A stretch of DNA of 64,000 nucleotides. Origin: an uncultured Lachnospiraceae bacterium (lineage in GTDB: Bacteria > Bacillota > Clostridia > Lachnospirales > Lachnospiraceae). Position 1 is the first letter of the stretch; each line of letters begins with the position of its first letter. Shown here piece after piece: positions 46,177-55,739 of the stretch. A program made the translations under genes and the position numbers. The stretch spans positions 1 through 64,000 of the forward strand of contig CAKRAK010000001.1 of NCBI GenBank assembly GCA_934294885.1. Direction: 5' to 3'. Below the pieces are notes generated by a model. It was not told the DNA's origin. It worked only from the letters and a program-made list of their open reading frames with translations, and ran no database searches.

Positions 46177-47550
46177 TTATGCATTCACTTTTGGCAAAGA
46201 TGCAAATCCGGGCTGCAAATCCTCATCCGTCGGAATATAATCCTTCATCGTTCCATCATGGAAGCTTTCATATGCATACATATCAAAATATCCGGTTCCT
46301 GTAAGACCAAATACAATTGTCTTATCTTCTCCGGTCTCTTTGCATTTTAACGCCTCATCGATTGCAACCTTAATTGCATGACTGCTTTCCGGTGCAGGCA
46401 AGATACCTTCTACTCTTGCAAAACGTTCTGCGGCTGCAAATACGGCAGTCTGTTCTACGGAACGGGCTTCCATATATCCGTCATGATATAACTGGGATAA
46501 CACTGAACTCATACCGTGGTAACGAAGTCCTCCTGCATGGTTTGGAGAAGGAATAAATCCACTGCCTAATGTATACATCTTAGCCAACGGACATACTTTT
46601 CCGGTATCACAGAAATCATATGCGTATTTTCCTCTTGTTAAGCTTGGACAGGATGCAGGTTCAACCGCAATAATCTGATACTGCTTCTCCCCACGGAGCA
46701 TCTCGCCGGCAAAAGGAGAAATCAGTCCGCCAAGGTTTGAACCACCACCGGCACAACCGATAATAATATCCGGTGTAATATCATACTTATCCAATGCAGC
46801 CTTTGTCTCTAATCCAATAATCGTCTGATGTAACAACACCTGAGATAACACACTACCTAATACATAGCGATATCCTTCTGAATGGGTAGCAACCTCTACC
46901 GCCTCTGAAATCGCACAACCAAGACTTCCGGTTGTTCCCGGATGCTCTGCCAATATTTTTCTTCCTACCTCTGTATCCATAGATGGAGAAGGGGTAACAC
47001 TGGCTCCATATGTACGCATTACTTCACGACGGAACGGTTTTTGCTCATAGGAGCATTTTACCATATAAACCTTACAATCCAGGTCGAAATAAGAACATGC
47101 CATTGAAAGTGCAGTTCCCCACTGTCCTGCTCCGGTTTCTGTTGTAACACCCTTTAATCCCTGCTTCTTTGCATAATATGCCTGAGCAATGGCAGAATTC
47201 AGCTTATGGCTTCCGCTTGTATTATTACCTTCGAATTTGTAATAAATCTTTGCCGGAGTATCCAATGCTTTTTCCAGACAATATGCACGTACGAGAGGTG
47301 CAGGACGATACATTTTATAGAAGTTCATAATCTCTTCCGGAATATCAAAATACGGTGTTGTATCATCCAGTTCCTGCATTGCTAATTCTGTACAAAATAC
47401 ATGTTCTAATTCCTGTAACGTCATAGGCTGCAAAGTTCCCGGATTCAATAATGGTGCCGGCTTATTCTTCATATCCGCCCGAACATTATACCACTGTTTC
47501 GGTAACTCACTTTCCTCCAGATAAATCTTGTAAGGTATCTCTTTGCTCAT
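46177..47550 (-). CDS. TrpB2-type tryptophan synthase beta chain-like PLP enzyme
   Basis: 457 residues, longer than TrpB1 (about 400), as usual for TrpB2. The PLP lysine is in NTSGSHKLNSA. The ETGAGQWG substrate loop and the phosphate-binding GCAGGGSNLGG loop are intact. The N-terminal extension with PTDEDL-like and PRPAPLVRA-like features belongs to this group; here the latter reads YRPAPLVRAYCLEKAL. TrpB2 condenses indole and serine without a TrpA partner. No other trp gene is nearby, so indole salvage or a related beta-replacement is plausible. It is 13 nt downstream of fabV, and GGAGGAG precedes the ATG. Confidence 0.92.
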   Translation of the reverse strand: MSKEIPYKIYLEESELPKQWYNVRADMKNKPAPLLNPGTLQPMTLQELEHVFCTELAMQELDDTTPYFDIPEEIMNFYKMYRPAPLVRAYCLEKALDTPAKIYYKFEGNNTSGSHKLNSAIAQAYYAKKQGLKGVTTETGAGQWGTALSMACSYFDLDCKVYMVKCSYEQKPFRREVMRTYGASVTPSPSMDTEVGRKILAEHPGTTGSLGCAISEAVEVATHSEGYRYVLGSVLSQVLLHQTIIGLETKAALDKYDITPDIIIGCAGGGSNLGGLISPFAGEMLRGEKQYQIIAVEPASCPSLTRGKYAYDFCDTGKVCPLAKMYTLGSGFIPSPNHAGGLRYHGMSSVLSQLYHDGYMEARSVEQTAVFAAAERFARVEGILPAPESSHAIKVAIDEALKCKETGEDKTIVFGLTGTGYFDMYAYESFHDGTMKDYIPTDEDLQPGFASLPKVNA

Positions 47551-47563
47551 TCTTTCTCCTCCT

Positions 47564-48727
47564 TTATACTTCTACGTCGGCCTCATAGTCAACTCCATCA
47601 ACATGGAAGCCAAACATTTTATAGAAATCATCCCAGTAACCGTCTGTATCTGCAAGCTCTAAAAGATTCTCACTGTTAACCTGTTCCCAGATATCCATAA
47701 CCTTTTTCTGTACATCATCCCGAAGCTCCCAATCATCTACATGAATCAGCCCATCCGGTTCTGTTATAACTCCATTTTCACCATAAACCTTCTCTCTGTA
47801 AAGACGGTTCATCTGCTCAATACATCCTTCATGAAGATTCATTTCCTTCATCACTTTGTATAATACAGATAAATACAACGGAACAACCGGTATGGCTGCA
47901 CTCGCCTGAGTCACCAATGCTTTATTAACAGAAACATAGGCTTTAATCCCTTTTTCCACCTGTTCCTTCGTAATCGCAACAGCACTTTCTGCCAGATGCT
48001 TCTTGGCCTGACCAATGGTTCCCTCATGGTAAATCGGATAGGTAAGCTTTGGTCCGATGTAAGAATAAGCAATGGTTTTTGCATTATCTTCTATCACATC
48101 AGCCTCAACCAATGCACGAATCCAATCCATCCAGTCTTCACCACCCATAACCTTAACGGTTGCGGCAATCTCTTCCTCTGTTGCAGGTGCAATCGTTGCA
48201 GTTGAAATGGTATTATCCCGCAAATTCCAATTTTTCTGTGTAAATTCCTCTCCCACCGTCTTTAAAGAAGAAACATAGCTGGTTCCATCGGGAGTCGTTC
48301 TTCTTGGGGATGCAAGAGAATAAATGACCAGATCAACCTTTCCCAAATCACTCTTTATTCTTTCAATTACCTGTTGCTTTATCTCAACAGAAAATGCATC
48401 TCCGTTAATGGAACAGCTGTAAAGACCTGCCGCCTTTGCAGCCTCATCAAATGCTCTTGTATTATAAAATCCGGGTGTTGCTGTTCTTTTTCCTGCAGCT
48501 TCCTTGTCGAACAAAACGCCAATCGTAGCCGCTCCCATTCCAAAAGCCGCCGTAATCCGGGATGCCAGTCCATATCCGGTTGACGCTCCGATTACCAATA
48601 CTTTTTTTGCACCGGAAATACTGCCTTTTCCTTTTGTATAGTCAATCTGTGAATCCACATTTTTTTTACATCCAACAGGATGTGCCGTAGTACAGATAAA
48701 CCCTTTTACCTTCGGTTCTACTACCAT
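47564..48727 (-). CDS. fabV: Trans-2-enoyl-CoA/ACP reductase (FabV/Ter family)
   Basis: NADH-dependent single-polypeptide enoyl reductase, 387 residues. The N-terminus ending in TTAHPVGC is the FabV start. The Rossmann glycine loop reads VLVIGASTGYGLASR. The catalytic Tyr-x8-Lys is in YHEGTIGQAK, and YSLASPRRTTPDG is another family block. It reduces crotonyl-CoA or enoyl-ACP in fatty-acid elongation or short-chain acid formation. FabV variants are also noted for triclosan tolerance. It is the first gene of a two-gene unit with the TrpB2 gene, with AAGGAGGG upstream. Confidence 0.95.
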   Translation of the reverse strand: MVVEPKVKGFICTTAHPVGCKKNVDSQIDYTKGKGSISGAKKVLVIGASTGYGLASRITAAFGMGAATIGVLFDKEAAGKRTATPGFYNTRAFDEAAKAAGLYSCSINGDAFSVEIKQQVIERIKSDLGKVDLVIYSLASPRRTTPDGTSYVSSLKTVGEEFTQKNWNLRDNTISTATIAPATEEEIAATVKVMGGEDWMDWIRALVEADVIEDNAKTIAYSYIGPKLTYPIYHEGTIGQAKKHLAESAVAITKEQVEKGIKAYVSVNKALVTQASAAIPVVPLYLSVLYKVMKEMNLHEGCIEQMNRLYREKVYGENGVITEPDGLIHVDDWELRDDVQKKVMDIWEQVNSENLLELADTDGYWDDFYKMFGFHVDGVDYEADVEV

Positions 48728-48780
48728 CTTTCCCTCCTTCAGTGTAAATCTATAGTACCTCTACTTTATCACGAAACGGG

Positions 48781-48814
48781 AAAATGGGCAACCAAATATC
48801 CAATTGCCCATTTT
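48781..48814 (-). terminator. Terminator after the second carB
   Basis: 11-bp perfect stem AAAATGGGCAA / TTGCCCATTTT with a 12-nt loop, 34 bp after the carB stop. On the minus strand the stem runs into TTTTCCCGTTT. It separates carAB from fabV. Confidence 0.75.
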
Positions 48815-48848
48815 CTCATTCATCCTTATTATAAATATCTCTGTAATT

Positions 48849-51800
48849 TTATAATTCACAAATATCAACCAAAGACAAATGTTCCTTATTCGCTGTTTCT
48901 AAAGATGTTAACAATGCAGCTGCCGTATCCAGGCTTGTAAGAACCGGAACGCCTGTCTCAATTGCATGACGGCGAATAATGAAGCCATCCTTACTCTTTT
49001 CAATACCCTGAGCCGGTGTATCAATTACAAGGTCAATCTCATGACTTAAGATCAAATCCAAAAGGTTTGGTGATTCCCGTTCTACTTTATTAATAAATTT
49101 TGCAGGAACACCATTTTCATTTAACACACGACAGGTTCTTCTGGTAGAGTAAATCTCGTAACCAAGGGCTGCAAAACGTCTGCCAATCTCTACGGCATCC
49201 AGCTTATCGGAATCCTTCACTGTCAGCACCATTTTCTTATGCTTTGGAAGGTCTACCCCATTTCCTAGGAATGCCTTATATAATGCTTCGTTGAAATCCT
49301 TCGCAATACCCAGACATTCACCGGTTGATTTCATTTCCGGTCCTAAGCTGATTTCCGCTCCACGAAGCTTTTCAAAGGAGAATACCGGCATCTTAATTGC
49401 ATAGTAATCACTTTCCGGCTGAAGTCCCGGCTCATATCCCAGGTTTTTAATCTTTTCACCGGTAATTACCTTAGATGCAAGATCTACAATCGGAATACCT
49501 GTAACCTTACTGATATAAGGTACTGTTCTGGATGAACGTGGATTTACCTCAATTACATAAACCTCATCCTGAAATACAATAAACTGAATATTAATCAATC
49601 CAATTACATGAAGGCTGGTAGCCAGCTTCTTCGTATAATCCTCTAATACACGTTTGATCTTATCGGAAAGACTTCTTGCAGGATATACGGAAATACTGTC
49701 TCCCGAATGGATACCGGCACGTTCCACATGCTCCATAATGCCGGGAATCAAAATATCCTCTCCATCACAAACTGCATCAACCTCTACCTCTTTACCCATC
49801 AGATACTTATCAACAAGAATCGGATGTTCCTGAACGGTACGATTGATAATCTCCATAAATTCAACAATATCTTCATCGCTGATGGCAATCTGCATACCCT
49901 GACCACCTAATACATAGGATGGTCTTACCAAAACAGGATATCCCAGTTCATGGGCAGCATCCAATGCTTCTTCACAGGTAAATACTGTCTTACCGGCAGG
50001 TCTTGGAATACAACATTTTTCAAGAATCTCGTCAAACAACTCTCTGTCTTCTGCCGCATCTACATTTTCAGCAGAAGTACCTAAAATAGGTACACCCATT
50101 TTCAACAGATCCTCTGTTAACTTAATTGCTGTCTGTCCACCGAACTGCACAACTGCTCCGTCCGGTTTTTCCAGATTTACGATTGCTTCCACATCTTCTG
50201 CGGTCAATGGCTCAAAATACAACTTATTGGCAATATCAAAGTCGGTACTAACGGTCTCCGGATTATTATTTACAATAATTGTCTCATAACCGCTGTCTTC
50301 CAACGCCCATGTACTGTGAACGGAACAAAAATCGAACTCAATACCCTGTCCGATACGAATCGGACCGGAACCCAATACCATAACCTTTTTCTTCTTTCTG
50401 GTTGCATCGACCTCATTTTCTCCGTCATAGCAGGAATAATAATACGGTGTTGTTGCTTCAAACTCAGCCGCACAGGTATCAACCATTTTATAAGAAGGTA
50501 TGATTCCGTATGACATGCGAAGATCATGAATCTCCTGCTTAGAAACTCCTCTGATTTGAGCAATCACCTCATCCGGAAATTCCAACCGTTTTGCTTCCTG
50601 CATTACTTCTTTTGTCAGCTCTTCCTCTTTTAACCGGTTCTCCATCTTAACAATATTATGAATCTTGTCTAAGAACCAGATATCAATTTTAGTAATCTCA
50701 TGGATTTCCTTTAATGGGATTCCACGTCTTAACGCCTCAGCTACAACAAAAATTCGTCTGTCATCAATACGGTATAATTCTTCACGAATAGTCTCTACCG
50801 GTAATTCACCTAAGTTTTCATAAATCAGGCTGTTTACATGCTGTTCCAAAGAACGAAGTGCCTTCATCAGTGCTCCCTCGAAGTTGGTACAAATACTCAT
50901 AACCTCTCCGGTTGCTTTCATCTGGGTTGTTAAGGTTCTGCTTGCCTTGATAAATTTATCAAACGGAAGTCTTGGAATCTTTACAACACAATAATCCAAT
51001 GCCGGCTCAAAGCTTGCATAAGTCTTTCCTGTAACTGCATTTTTAATCTCATCTAAGTGATAGCCCAAAGCAATCTTTGCGGAAACCTTTGCAATCGGAT
51101 ATCCGGTTGCTTTGGAAGCCAATGCAGAAGAACGGCTTACACGAGGGTTTACCTCAATAACACAATATTCAAAGGAAGTCGGATTCAACGCAAACTGTAC
51201 ATTACATCCACCGGTAATCTTTAATTCGTCAATAATGTTAAGGGCAGAGGTACGAAGCATCTGATATTCCTTATCTGCCAGAGTCTGGGATGGTGCCACT
51301 ACTATAGAATCTCCTGTATGTACACCAACCGGATCTAAATTCTCCATGTTACATACACAAATGCCCGTTCCGTTGGCATCACGCATTACCTCATACTCGA
51401 TTTCTTTCCAACCGGCAATACAACGTTCTACCAATACCTGTCCTACACGTGAAAGACGAAGACCATTCTCCAGTATCTCAACAAATTCTTCTTCATTTGC
51501 AGCAATACCACCACCGGAACCGCCTAATGTATAGGCAGGTCTTAAAACCGCAGGATATCCGATCACTTTATTAACGAAATCTAATCCATCCTCTATATTG
51601 GTAACAACCTTGGAAGGTGCGATTGGCTCTCCAATCTTTTCCATGGTTTTCTTGAATTCATCACGATCCTCTGCCTTCTTGATTGTTTTAGCAGATGTAC
51701 CGATCAAGCGGACGTTATGCTGACGAAGGAAACCGGATTCCTCTAACTCCATTGCAATATTTAACGCAGCCTGTCCACCTAATGTAGGAAGGATACTATC

Positions 51801-52049
51801 CGGCTTTTCTTTTAAAATAACCTTTTTCACGATTTCCGGTGTTAACGGCTCAATGTATACGTGGTCTGCAATATTTTTATCCGTCATAATGGTCGCAGGA
51901 TTAGAATTGATCAATACAACATTGATTCCCTCTTCACGAAGAGCACGACATGCCTGTGTTCCGGCATAATCAAACTCTGCTGCCTGTCCGATTACAATAG
52001 GTCCCGATCCAATTACGACTACTTTTTTAATATTTGAATTCTTTGGCAT
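48849..52049 (-). CDS. carB: Carbamoyl-phosphate synthase large subunit, carA-linked copy
   Basis: 1066 residues with the full two-half architecture: KVVVIGSGPIVIGQAAEFDY at the start, GGSGGGIAANEEEF in the first ATP-grasp, KVMVLGSGPIRIGQGIEFDF opening the second half, and the C-terminal MGS-like domain (TVKDSDKLDAVEIGRRFAAL). Its ATG shares one base with the carA stop (TAATG), so synthesis of the two subunits is coupled. Residue choices differ throughout from the stand-alone copy 3.7 kb away, so these are long-separated paralogues rather than a recent duplication. It is terminated by a hairpin before fabV. Confidence 0.97.
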   Translation of the reverse strand: MPKNSNIKKVVVIGSGPIVIGQAAEFDYAGTQACRALREEGINVVLINSNPATIMTDKNIADHVYIEPLTPEIVKKVILKEKPDSILPTLGGQAALNIAMELEESGFLRQHNVRLIGTSAKTIKKAEDRDEFKKTMEKIGEPIAPSKVVTNIEDGLDFVNKVIGYPAVLRPAYTLGGSGGGIAANEEEFVEILENGLRLSRVGQVLVERCIAGWKEIEYEVMRDANGTGICVCNMENLDPVGVHTGDSIVVAPSQTLADKEYQMLRTSALNIIDELKITGGCNVQFALNPTSFEYCVIEVNPRVSRSSALASKATGYPIAKVSAKIALGYHLDEIKNAVTGKTYASFEPALDYCVVKIPRLPFDKFIKASRTLTTQMKATGEVMSICTNFEGALMKALRSLEQHVNSLIYENLGELPVETIREELYRIDDRRIFVVAEALRRGIPLKEIHEITKIDIWFLDKIHNIVKMENRLKEEELTKEVMQEAKRLEFPDEVIAQIRGVSKQEIHDLRMSYGIIPSYKMVDTCAAEFEATTPYYYSCYDGENEVDATRKKKKVMVLGSGPIRIGQGIEFDFCSVHSTWALEDSGYETIIVNNNPETVSTDFDIANKLYFEPLTAEDVEAIVNLEKPDGAVVQFGGQTAIKLTEDLLKMGVPILGTSAENVDAAEDRELFDEILEKCCIPRPAGKTVFTCEEALDAAHELGYPVLVRPSYVLGGQGMQIAISDEDIVEFMEIINRTVQEHPILVDKYLMGKEVEVDAVCDGEDILIPGIMEHVERAGIHSGDSISVYPARSLSDKIKRVLEDYTKKLATSLHVIGLINIQFIVFQDEVYVIEVNPRSSRTVPYISKVTGIPIVDLASKVITGEKIKNLGYEPGLQPESDYYAIKMPVFSFEKLRGAEISLGPEMKSTGECLGIAKDFNEALYKAFLGNGVDLPKHKKMVLTVKDSDKLDAVEIGRRFAALGYEIYSTRRTCRVLNENGVPAKFINKVERESPNLLDLILSHEIDLVIDTPAQGIEKSKDGFIIRRHAIETGVPVLTSLDTAAALLTSLETANKEHLSLVDICEL

Positions 52050-53134
52050 TATTTTGACACCTCCATCATATTCATAAACTCATCAAATAAATAGTTTGTA
52101 TCATGAGGTCCTGCACATGCCTCCGGATGGAATTGAACAGTTTGAACATTCTTTCCTAGATAATGTACACCTTCTACTGTCTTATCATTAACATTGATAA
52201 AGCTTACTTCTGCGATATCACGATCAATTGTTTCTTCTTTTACCATGTATCCATGGTTCTGTGTAGAAATGTATACTTTTCCGGTCTTCAGATCTTTTAC
52301 CGGATGATTTGCTCCACGATGACCATATTTCATCTTTTCTGTATCTGCACCATTTGCAAGTGCAAGCAGCTGATGGCCTAAACAAATAGCGAAAATAGGA
52401 GTTTTGGTTGCGAATAATTTTTTAATTTCTTCAATCACGCCTACATTTGTTTTAGGATCTCCGGGACCATTGGTTAACATAATACCATCCGGATTATCCT
52501 TCAATATGTCCTCAGCCTTTGTATAAGACGGATATACCGTAACCTCACAGCCACGATTAACCAACTCACGAATAATATTCTTCTTTGCACCAAGATCTAA
52601 AACCGCTACCTTAAATCTGCAGATTCCGTCAGCCGGATTATGATGCTCAATCTCTTTACAGGTTGTCATAGCCACCACATCACCGATTTCAAAAGCCTTC
52701 AGCTTCGGAAGAATCTCGTCCATGTTATAGTTCTCATCCGTTGTAATCATACCACGCATAGTTCCCTTTTCCCGGAGAATCTTCGTAATTGCTCTTGTGT
52801 CGACTCCTTCAATACCGGTAATATGATTTGCAATCAGGAACTCTTCAAGTGCCTCCTGATTACGGAAATTACTTGGAAGTTTTGCAATCTCTCTTGTAAT
52901 AAATCCGGACTGCCAAGGCTTATTGGCCTCCATGTCTTCAAAACAAACACCATAGTTACCAATTAACGGATACGTCATACATACAGCCTGACCTGCATAG
53001 GATGGGTCAGTTAAAACCTCCAAATACCCAGTCATGGAAGTGTTAAATACGATTTCACTAATGATCTCATCTGTGCATCCAACACTTTTTCCTTCAAATA
53101 CATGACCATCCTCAAGGATTAAAAATGCCTTCAT
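52049..53134 (-). CDS. carA: Carbamoyl-phosphate synthase small (glutaminase) subunit
   Basis: Hydrolyses glutamine and passes ammonia to CarB. About 361 residues. The N-terminal domain begins MKAFLILEDGHVFEGKSVG. The class I glutamine amidotransferase domain carries the nucleophile in AICLGHQLLALA and the His/Glu pair in VQFHPEACAGP. ATG 53134 is chosen because GGAAGG lies 6 nt upstream; the frame is open 39 codons further but that stretch is the attenuator-like leader and is Lys/Phe/Arg-rich rather than CarA-like. It is coupled to carB and preceded by a leader with a hairpin and ten U. Confidence 0.97.
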   Translation of the reverse strand: MKAFLILEDGHVFEGKSVGCTDEIISEIVFNTSMTGYLEVLTDPSYAGQAVCMTYPLIGNYGVCFEDMEANKPWQSGFITREIAKLPSNFRNQEALEEFLIANHITGIEGVDTRAITKILREKGTMRGMITTDENYNMDEILPKLKAFEIGDVVAMTTCKEIEHHNPADGICRFKVAVLDLGAKKNIIRELVNRGCEVTVYPSYTKAEDILKDNPDGIMLTNGPGDPKTNVGVIEEIKKLFATKTPIFAICLGHQLLALANGADTEKMKYGHRGANHPVKDLKTGKVYISTQNHGYMVKEETIDRDIAEVSFINVNDKTVEGVHYLGKNVQTVQFHPEACAGPHDTNYLFDEFMNMMEVSK

Positions 53135-53161
53135 AAGTACCTTCCTTTCCGATTTTTTCCC

Positions 53162-53211
53162 AAAAAAAAAACCACTAACAAAGCCTATACCTCTACGCAT
53201 AGACAGGGTTT
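53162..53211 (-). promoter_or_regulatory. Attenuator-like leader of carAB
   Basis: In the minus-strand RNA, AAACC and GGUUU enclose an inner stem GUCUAU/AUAGGC with loop GCGUAGAGGU, followed directly by ten U (53171-53162), 28 nt before the carA ATG. This is a terminator geometry inside a leader. The loop keeps GAGGU, a partial match to the PyrR-binding consensus core GAGGY, so control by PyrR or another pyrimidine signal is possible. The match is incomplete. Confidence 0.6.
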
Positions 53212-53357
53212 CTTTTTTTATCACTCTATATATTTCGGAAAATATTTTCAAAAACAGAAAATTATATCATCATAACCTCTATATTATATCCAATCTTTTC
53301 CTCAAATTGTAGGAATTATAGCACACATTTTTAACCTTGACAACCCTATTTTAAAAA

Positions 53358-54014
53358 TTAATCCTTCATTTTCTGTTTTCTTATTTCCTCTTCTGCTTTA
53401 CTGTATTTGCAGCCACAAAAGTCCTGACGATATAAATGATACTGTTCCGACAATTCAATGGAACGTTTATAACCGTTTTTCTTCTTAAAATCCCCACATA
53501 AAAACTTTATATCGTAGGCTTCTTCCAATAAAAATCCGATTTCATTCAACCAGGCTGCATTTTTGTACGGACTGATAGACAAGGTTGTAGTAAAATAATC
53601 AAAATCTTTTTCTTTGGCAAGCAGTGCTGTCTGATTCAGACGCAGCTTATAACATTCATAGCATCTTCTGCTTCGTTCTCCTAAATTCTCTAAACCCTTA
53701 ATTGCAGCATCAAATTCTGCCGGATTGTAATTACCCTCTATAAAGGAAATCGGATTTTCTACCGGAAGCTCACGAATCAGCCTTTTTTGCTCCCAAACCC
53801 GTTTCTCGTATTCCGATTTTTCAGATATATTGGGATTATAATAAAATATTGTGATGAAAAAATACTGTGACAGATATTCCAACACATAGCTGGAACAAGG
53901 GGCACAGCAGCTATGCAACAACAATGTCGGCACACCTTTTCCTTCTTTGGTATCCGCCACAATCTCCTTTATTTTCCGGTCTAATTCCAGCTGAAAATTC
54001 ACATTTTTTTTCAT
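53358..54014 (-). CDS. queH: Epoxyqueuosine reductase QueH
   Basis: Last step of queuosine synthesis in tRNA, removing the epoxide oxygen without the cobalamin used by QueG. About 218 residues. The conserved cysteines are all visible: LLHSCCAPCSSY at the N-terminus, RRCYECYKLRL in the middle, and DFCGCKYS near the C-terminus. They bind an iron-sulfur cluster and a second metal. ATG 54014 has GGAG at the proper distance; the ATG at 54026 is an alternative. It is separate from carAB (223 bp downstream) and divergent from the small 77-residue gene. Confidence 0.93.
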   Translation of the reverse strand: MKKNVNFQLELDRKIKEIVADTKEGKGVPTLLLHSCCAPCSSYVLEYLSQYFFITIFYYNPNISEKSEYEKRVWEQKRLIRELPVENPISFIEGNYNPAEFDAAIKGLENLGERSRRCYECYKLRLNQTALLAKEKDFDYFTTTLSISPYKNAAWLNEIGFLLEEAYDIKFLCGDFKKKNGYKRSIELSEQYHLYRQDFCGCKYSKAEEEIRKQKMKD

Positions 54015-54213
54015 TTTATACTCCATTCCATATACTTTCCATTCAAATTGCACAATTAATTTTTTTGATTTTTTTATCATTTTTCTTCTTTTTGTGCAAC
54101 ATTACCAATTGACTTTGTGTACAATAAACAATATACTAATATAAAGATAACGTATATAATTATGAATAGGTTGTGACGGTTTGTCAATTCAAAAATATTA
54201 GGAGGTGTCTCAT

Positions 54214-54447
54214 ATGACAGTCGAACAGGCAGTAAAAAAATTCAAGCTTGAACCACTCAACGTTTATACTGCAAAAGCAAAAGCAAAGGAATTAAACGTT
54301 GATGAAGTACTATACATGAATGTATCAAAGAACAAGTACGCATACATCGTAAAAGATGGTTCTCGTGGATATGTATTATATCAGGATGAGATTAGTTTCT
54401 ATACCAAGATGTATAAGGGACTTAAGATGACTCCATTAGAGCCATAA
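54214..54447 (+). CDS. Small conserved-looking protein of unknown function (77 aa)
   Basis: Not recognised. The ATG at 54214 has a perfect AGGAGG 8 nt upstream, which rejects the in-frame GTG at 54205. The protein is basic, without membrane segments, and starts with a helical stretch (TVEQAVKKFKLEPLN). It continues with NVYTAKAKAKELNVDEVLY and then a beta-like half (KNKYAYIVKDGSRGYVLYQ). Tyrosine is frequent (8 of 77). A strong terminator follows, so it is a monocistronic and probably well-expressed gene. Domain shape suggests a small alpha-beta cytosolic protein, but no function can be assigned. Confidence 0.85.
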   Translation: MTVEQAVKKFKLEPLNVYTAKAKAKELNVDEVLYMNVSKNKYAYIVKDGSRGYVLYQDEISFYTKMYKGLKMTPLEP

Positions 54448-54474
54448 TATAAGGTACATAATAAGAATGTAGTC

Positions 54475-54523
54475 AGGATTGGATGATTGTAGCCTCATTT
54501 GGCAAGGTACATCATCCAATCCT
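54475..54523 (+). terminator. Rho-independent terminator after the 77-aa gene
   Basis: 13-bp perfect stem AGGATTGGATGAT / ATCATCCAATCCT, 23-nt loop (with a small GCC/GGC inner stem) and TTTTTATT after the stem. Confidence 0.9.
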
Positions 54524-54696
54524 TTTTATTTCCGGCGATGCTCCTAATCTTTAACGAAATAATCTTTTCTCTATTCCATGATCATTCACCCATAGCATCG
54601 TACCTATCCTCCATAAGTAAATTCTTCCAGTATAGAATCCTTTTGTAAGTGAAATACTATTTATTATTTAAGATTGAAATAAAGGATTCATATATT

Positions 54697-55113
54697 ATGA
54701 AGCAAACCAACCCAATTTATTATTATCTAATTAAAAATCTATTTCTGTTTATTGCAGGAGGCTTCACATACTTTTATATGGAAATTGTTTTCCGTGGGTA
54801 CTCCCACTTCTCCATGATCATCTGTGCAGGTCTTGCATTTTTAATATGCGGTAATTTAAAAACCATTTTCCATCATAAAGTCTCTTTTGTTACTCAGATG
54901 ATATTAAGCTGTATCACCATTACGATTTTAGAATTTATTACCGGATACATTGTTAACATCAAGCTTCATATGAATGTATGGGATTATTCCTATCTTCCTT
55001 ATAATTTTATGGGACAGATTTGCCTGTTTTACTCTCTATTATGGCTGTGTTTATCTATCCTTTGTATCCTGATGTATAATTTTATCTGCCGTTTCATCTT
55101 CGATGAAGCATAA
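54697..55113 (+). CDS. PF06541-type membrane protein (putative ABC-transporter type IV / CmpB-like)
   Basis: About 138 residues with four hydrophobic segments. The sequence GGFTYFYMEIVFRGYSHFSM near residue 22, LEFITGYIVN and the closing WDYSYLPYNFMGQICLFYS are hallmarks of a small membrane family often labelled ABC-transporter type IV or CmpB. Its biochemical role is unknown. The start at 54697 is favoured by AAAGGA upstream; the open frame runs back to 54649 without a ribosome site. It converges with the isochorismatase-like gene across only 24 bp, with no clear terminator between them. Confidence 0.85.
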   Translation: MKQTNPIYYYLIKNLFLFIAGGFTYFYMEIVFRGYSHFSMIICAGLAFLICGNLKTIFHHKVSFVTQMILSCITITILEFITGYIVNIKLHMNVWDYSYLPYNFMGQICLFYSLLWLCLSILCILMYNFICRFIFDEA

Positions 55114-55137
55114 AAATGCCATTATATCCTTCTTCAC

Positions 55138-55659
55138 CTATATGATTTGAATCTGGCACATTTTCATGGTTGTTAACGCTGCCTCATGGGTTTCCGGGGT
55201 AACACCGGCACAGCAGGATGCATCCACTATGATATCCATTTCCGGATAATTTGCCTTTAATAATAATGCATTGGATACAACACAGATATCCGTACACAAT
55301 CCAACCAACTCTACGCAGGTATTCTTTTCATCACAGTCTTTCAAATATTCCACCAGCTTTGTAGAACCAAAGGTGGGTTTATGTATCACCTTATAACCTC
55401 TTGCTTCTAATGCCTGTCGAACCTCTTCATTGAGCTGCCAGCCTTGTGTTCCCTTTATACAATGGGGAACCGGAAGATATTTTCCTTCACGGGTCTCCAT
55501 ATAATTTTCTTCGTGGGTATCATAGGTTGCAATAATCTCTCCATCAAAGTTCTCAATCTTTTTTACTACCGAATCAACAATTGCCACTGCCTCGGCAGTT
55601 CCTAACGCTCCATCCACAAAATCGTTTTGCATATCAACTACAATTAATACTTTCTTCAT
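55138..55659 (-). CDS. Isochorismatase-like cysteine hydrolase (nicotinamidase-related)
   Basis: 173 residues. The catalytic triad is visible: Asp in VVDMQNDFVDGALG, Lys in HKPTFGST, and Cys in GLCTDICVVSNAL preceded by the cis-peptide region ELVG. The overall pattern is close to bacterial nicotinamidases of 170-190 residues that hydrolyse nicotinamide to nicotinate for NAD salvage, but related amidases share it. AAAGGTGG precedes the ATG. It follows a PAS protein and a thiamine pyrophosphokinase on the same strand with an 80-bp gap. Confidence 0.88.
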   Translation of the reverse strand: MKKVLIVVDMQNDFVDGALGTAEAVAIVDSVVKKIENFDGEIIATYDTHEENYMETREGKYLPVPHCIKGTQGWQLNEEVRQALEARGYKVIHKPTFGSTKLVEYLKDCDEKNTCVELVGLCTDICVVSNALLLKANYPEMDIIVDASCCAGVTPETHEAALTTMKMCQIQII

Positions 55660-55739
55660 ACATTGCCACCTTTCCTACCGGGATAATATCTTAACTTATG
55701 TTCTGTTGCTATCATTCATCTTCTCCATTTTACCGGAAC

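Noticed and set aside
53135..53251. N-terminal extension of CarA from the upstream in-frame codon
   Set aside because: It is the leader with the hairpin and U10 run; a good ribosome site and the family N-terminus begin at 53134.
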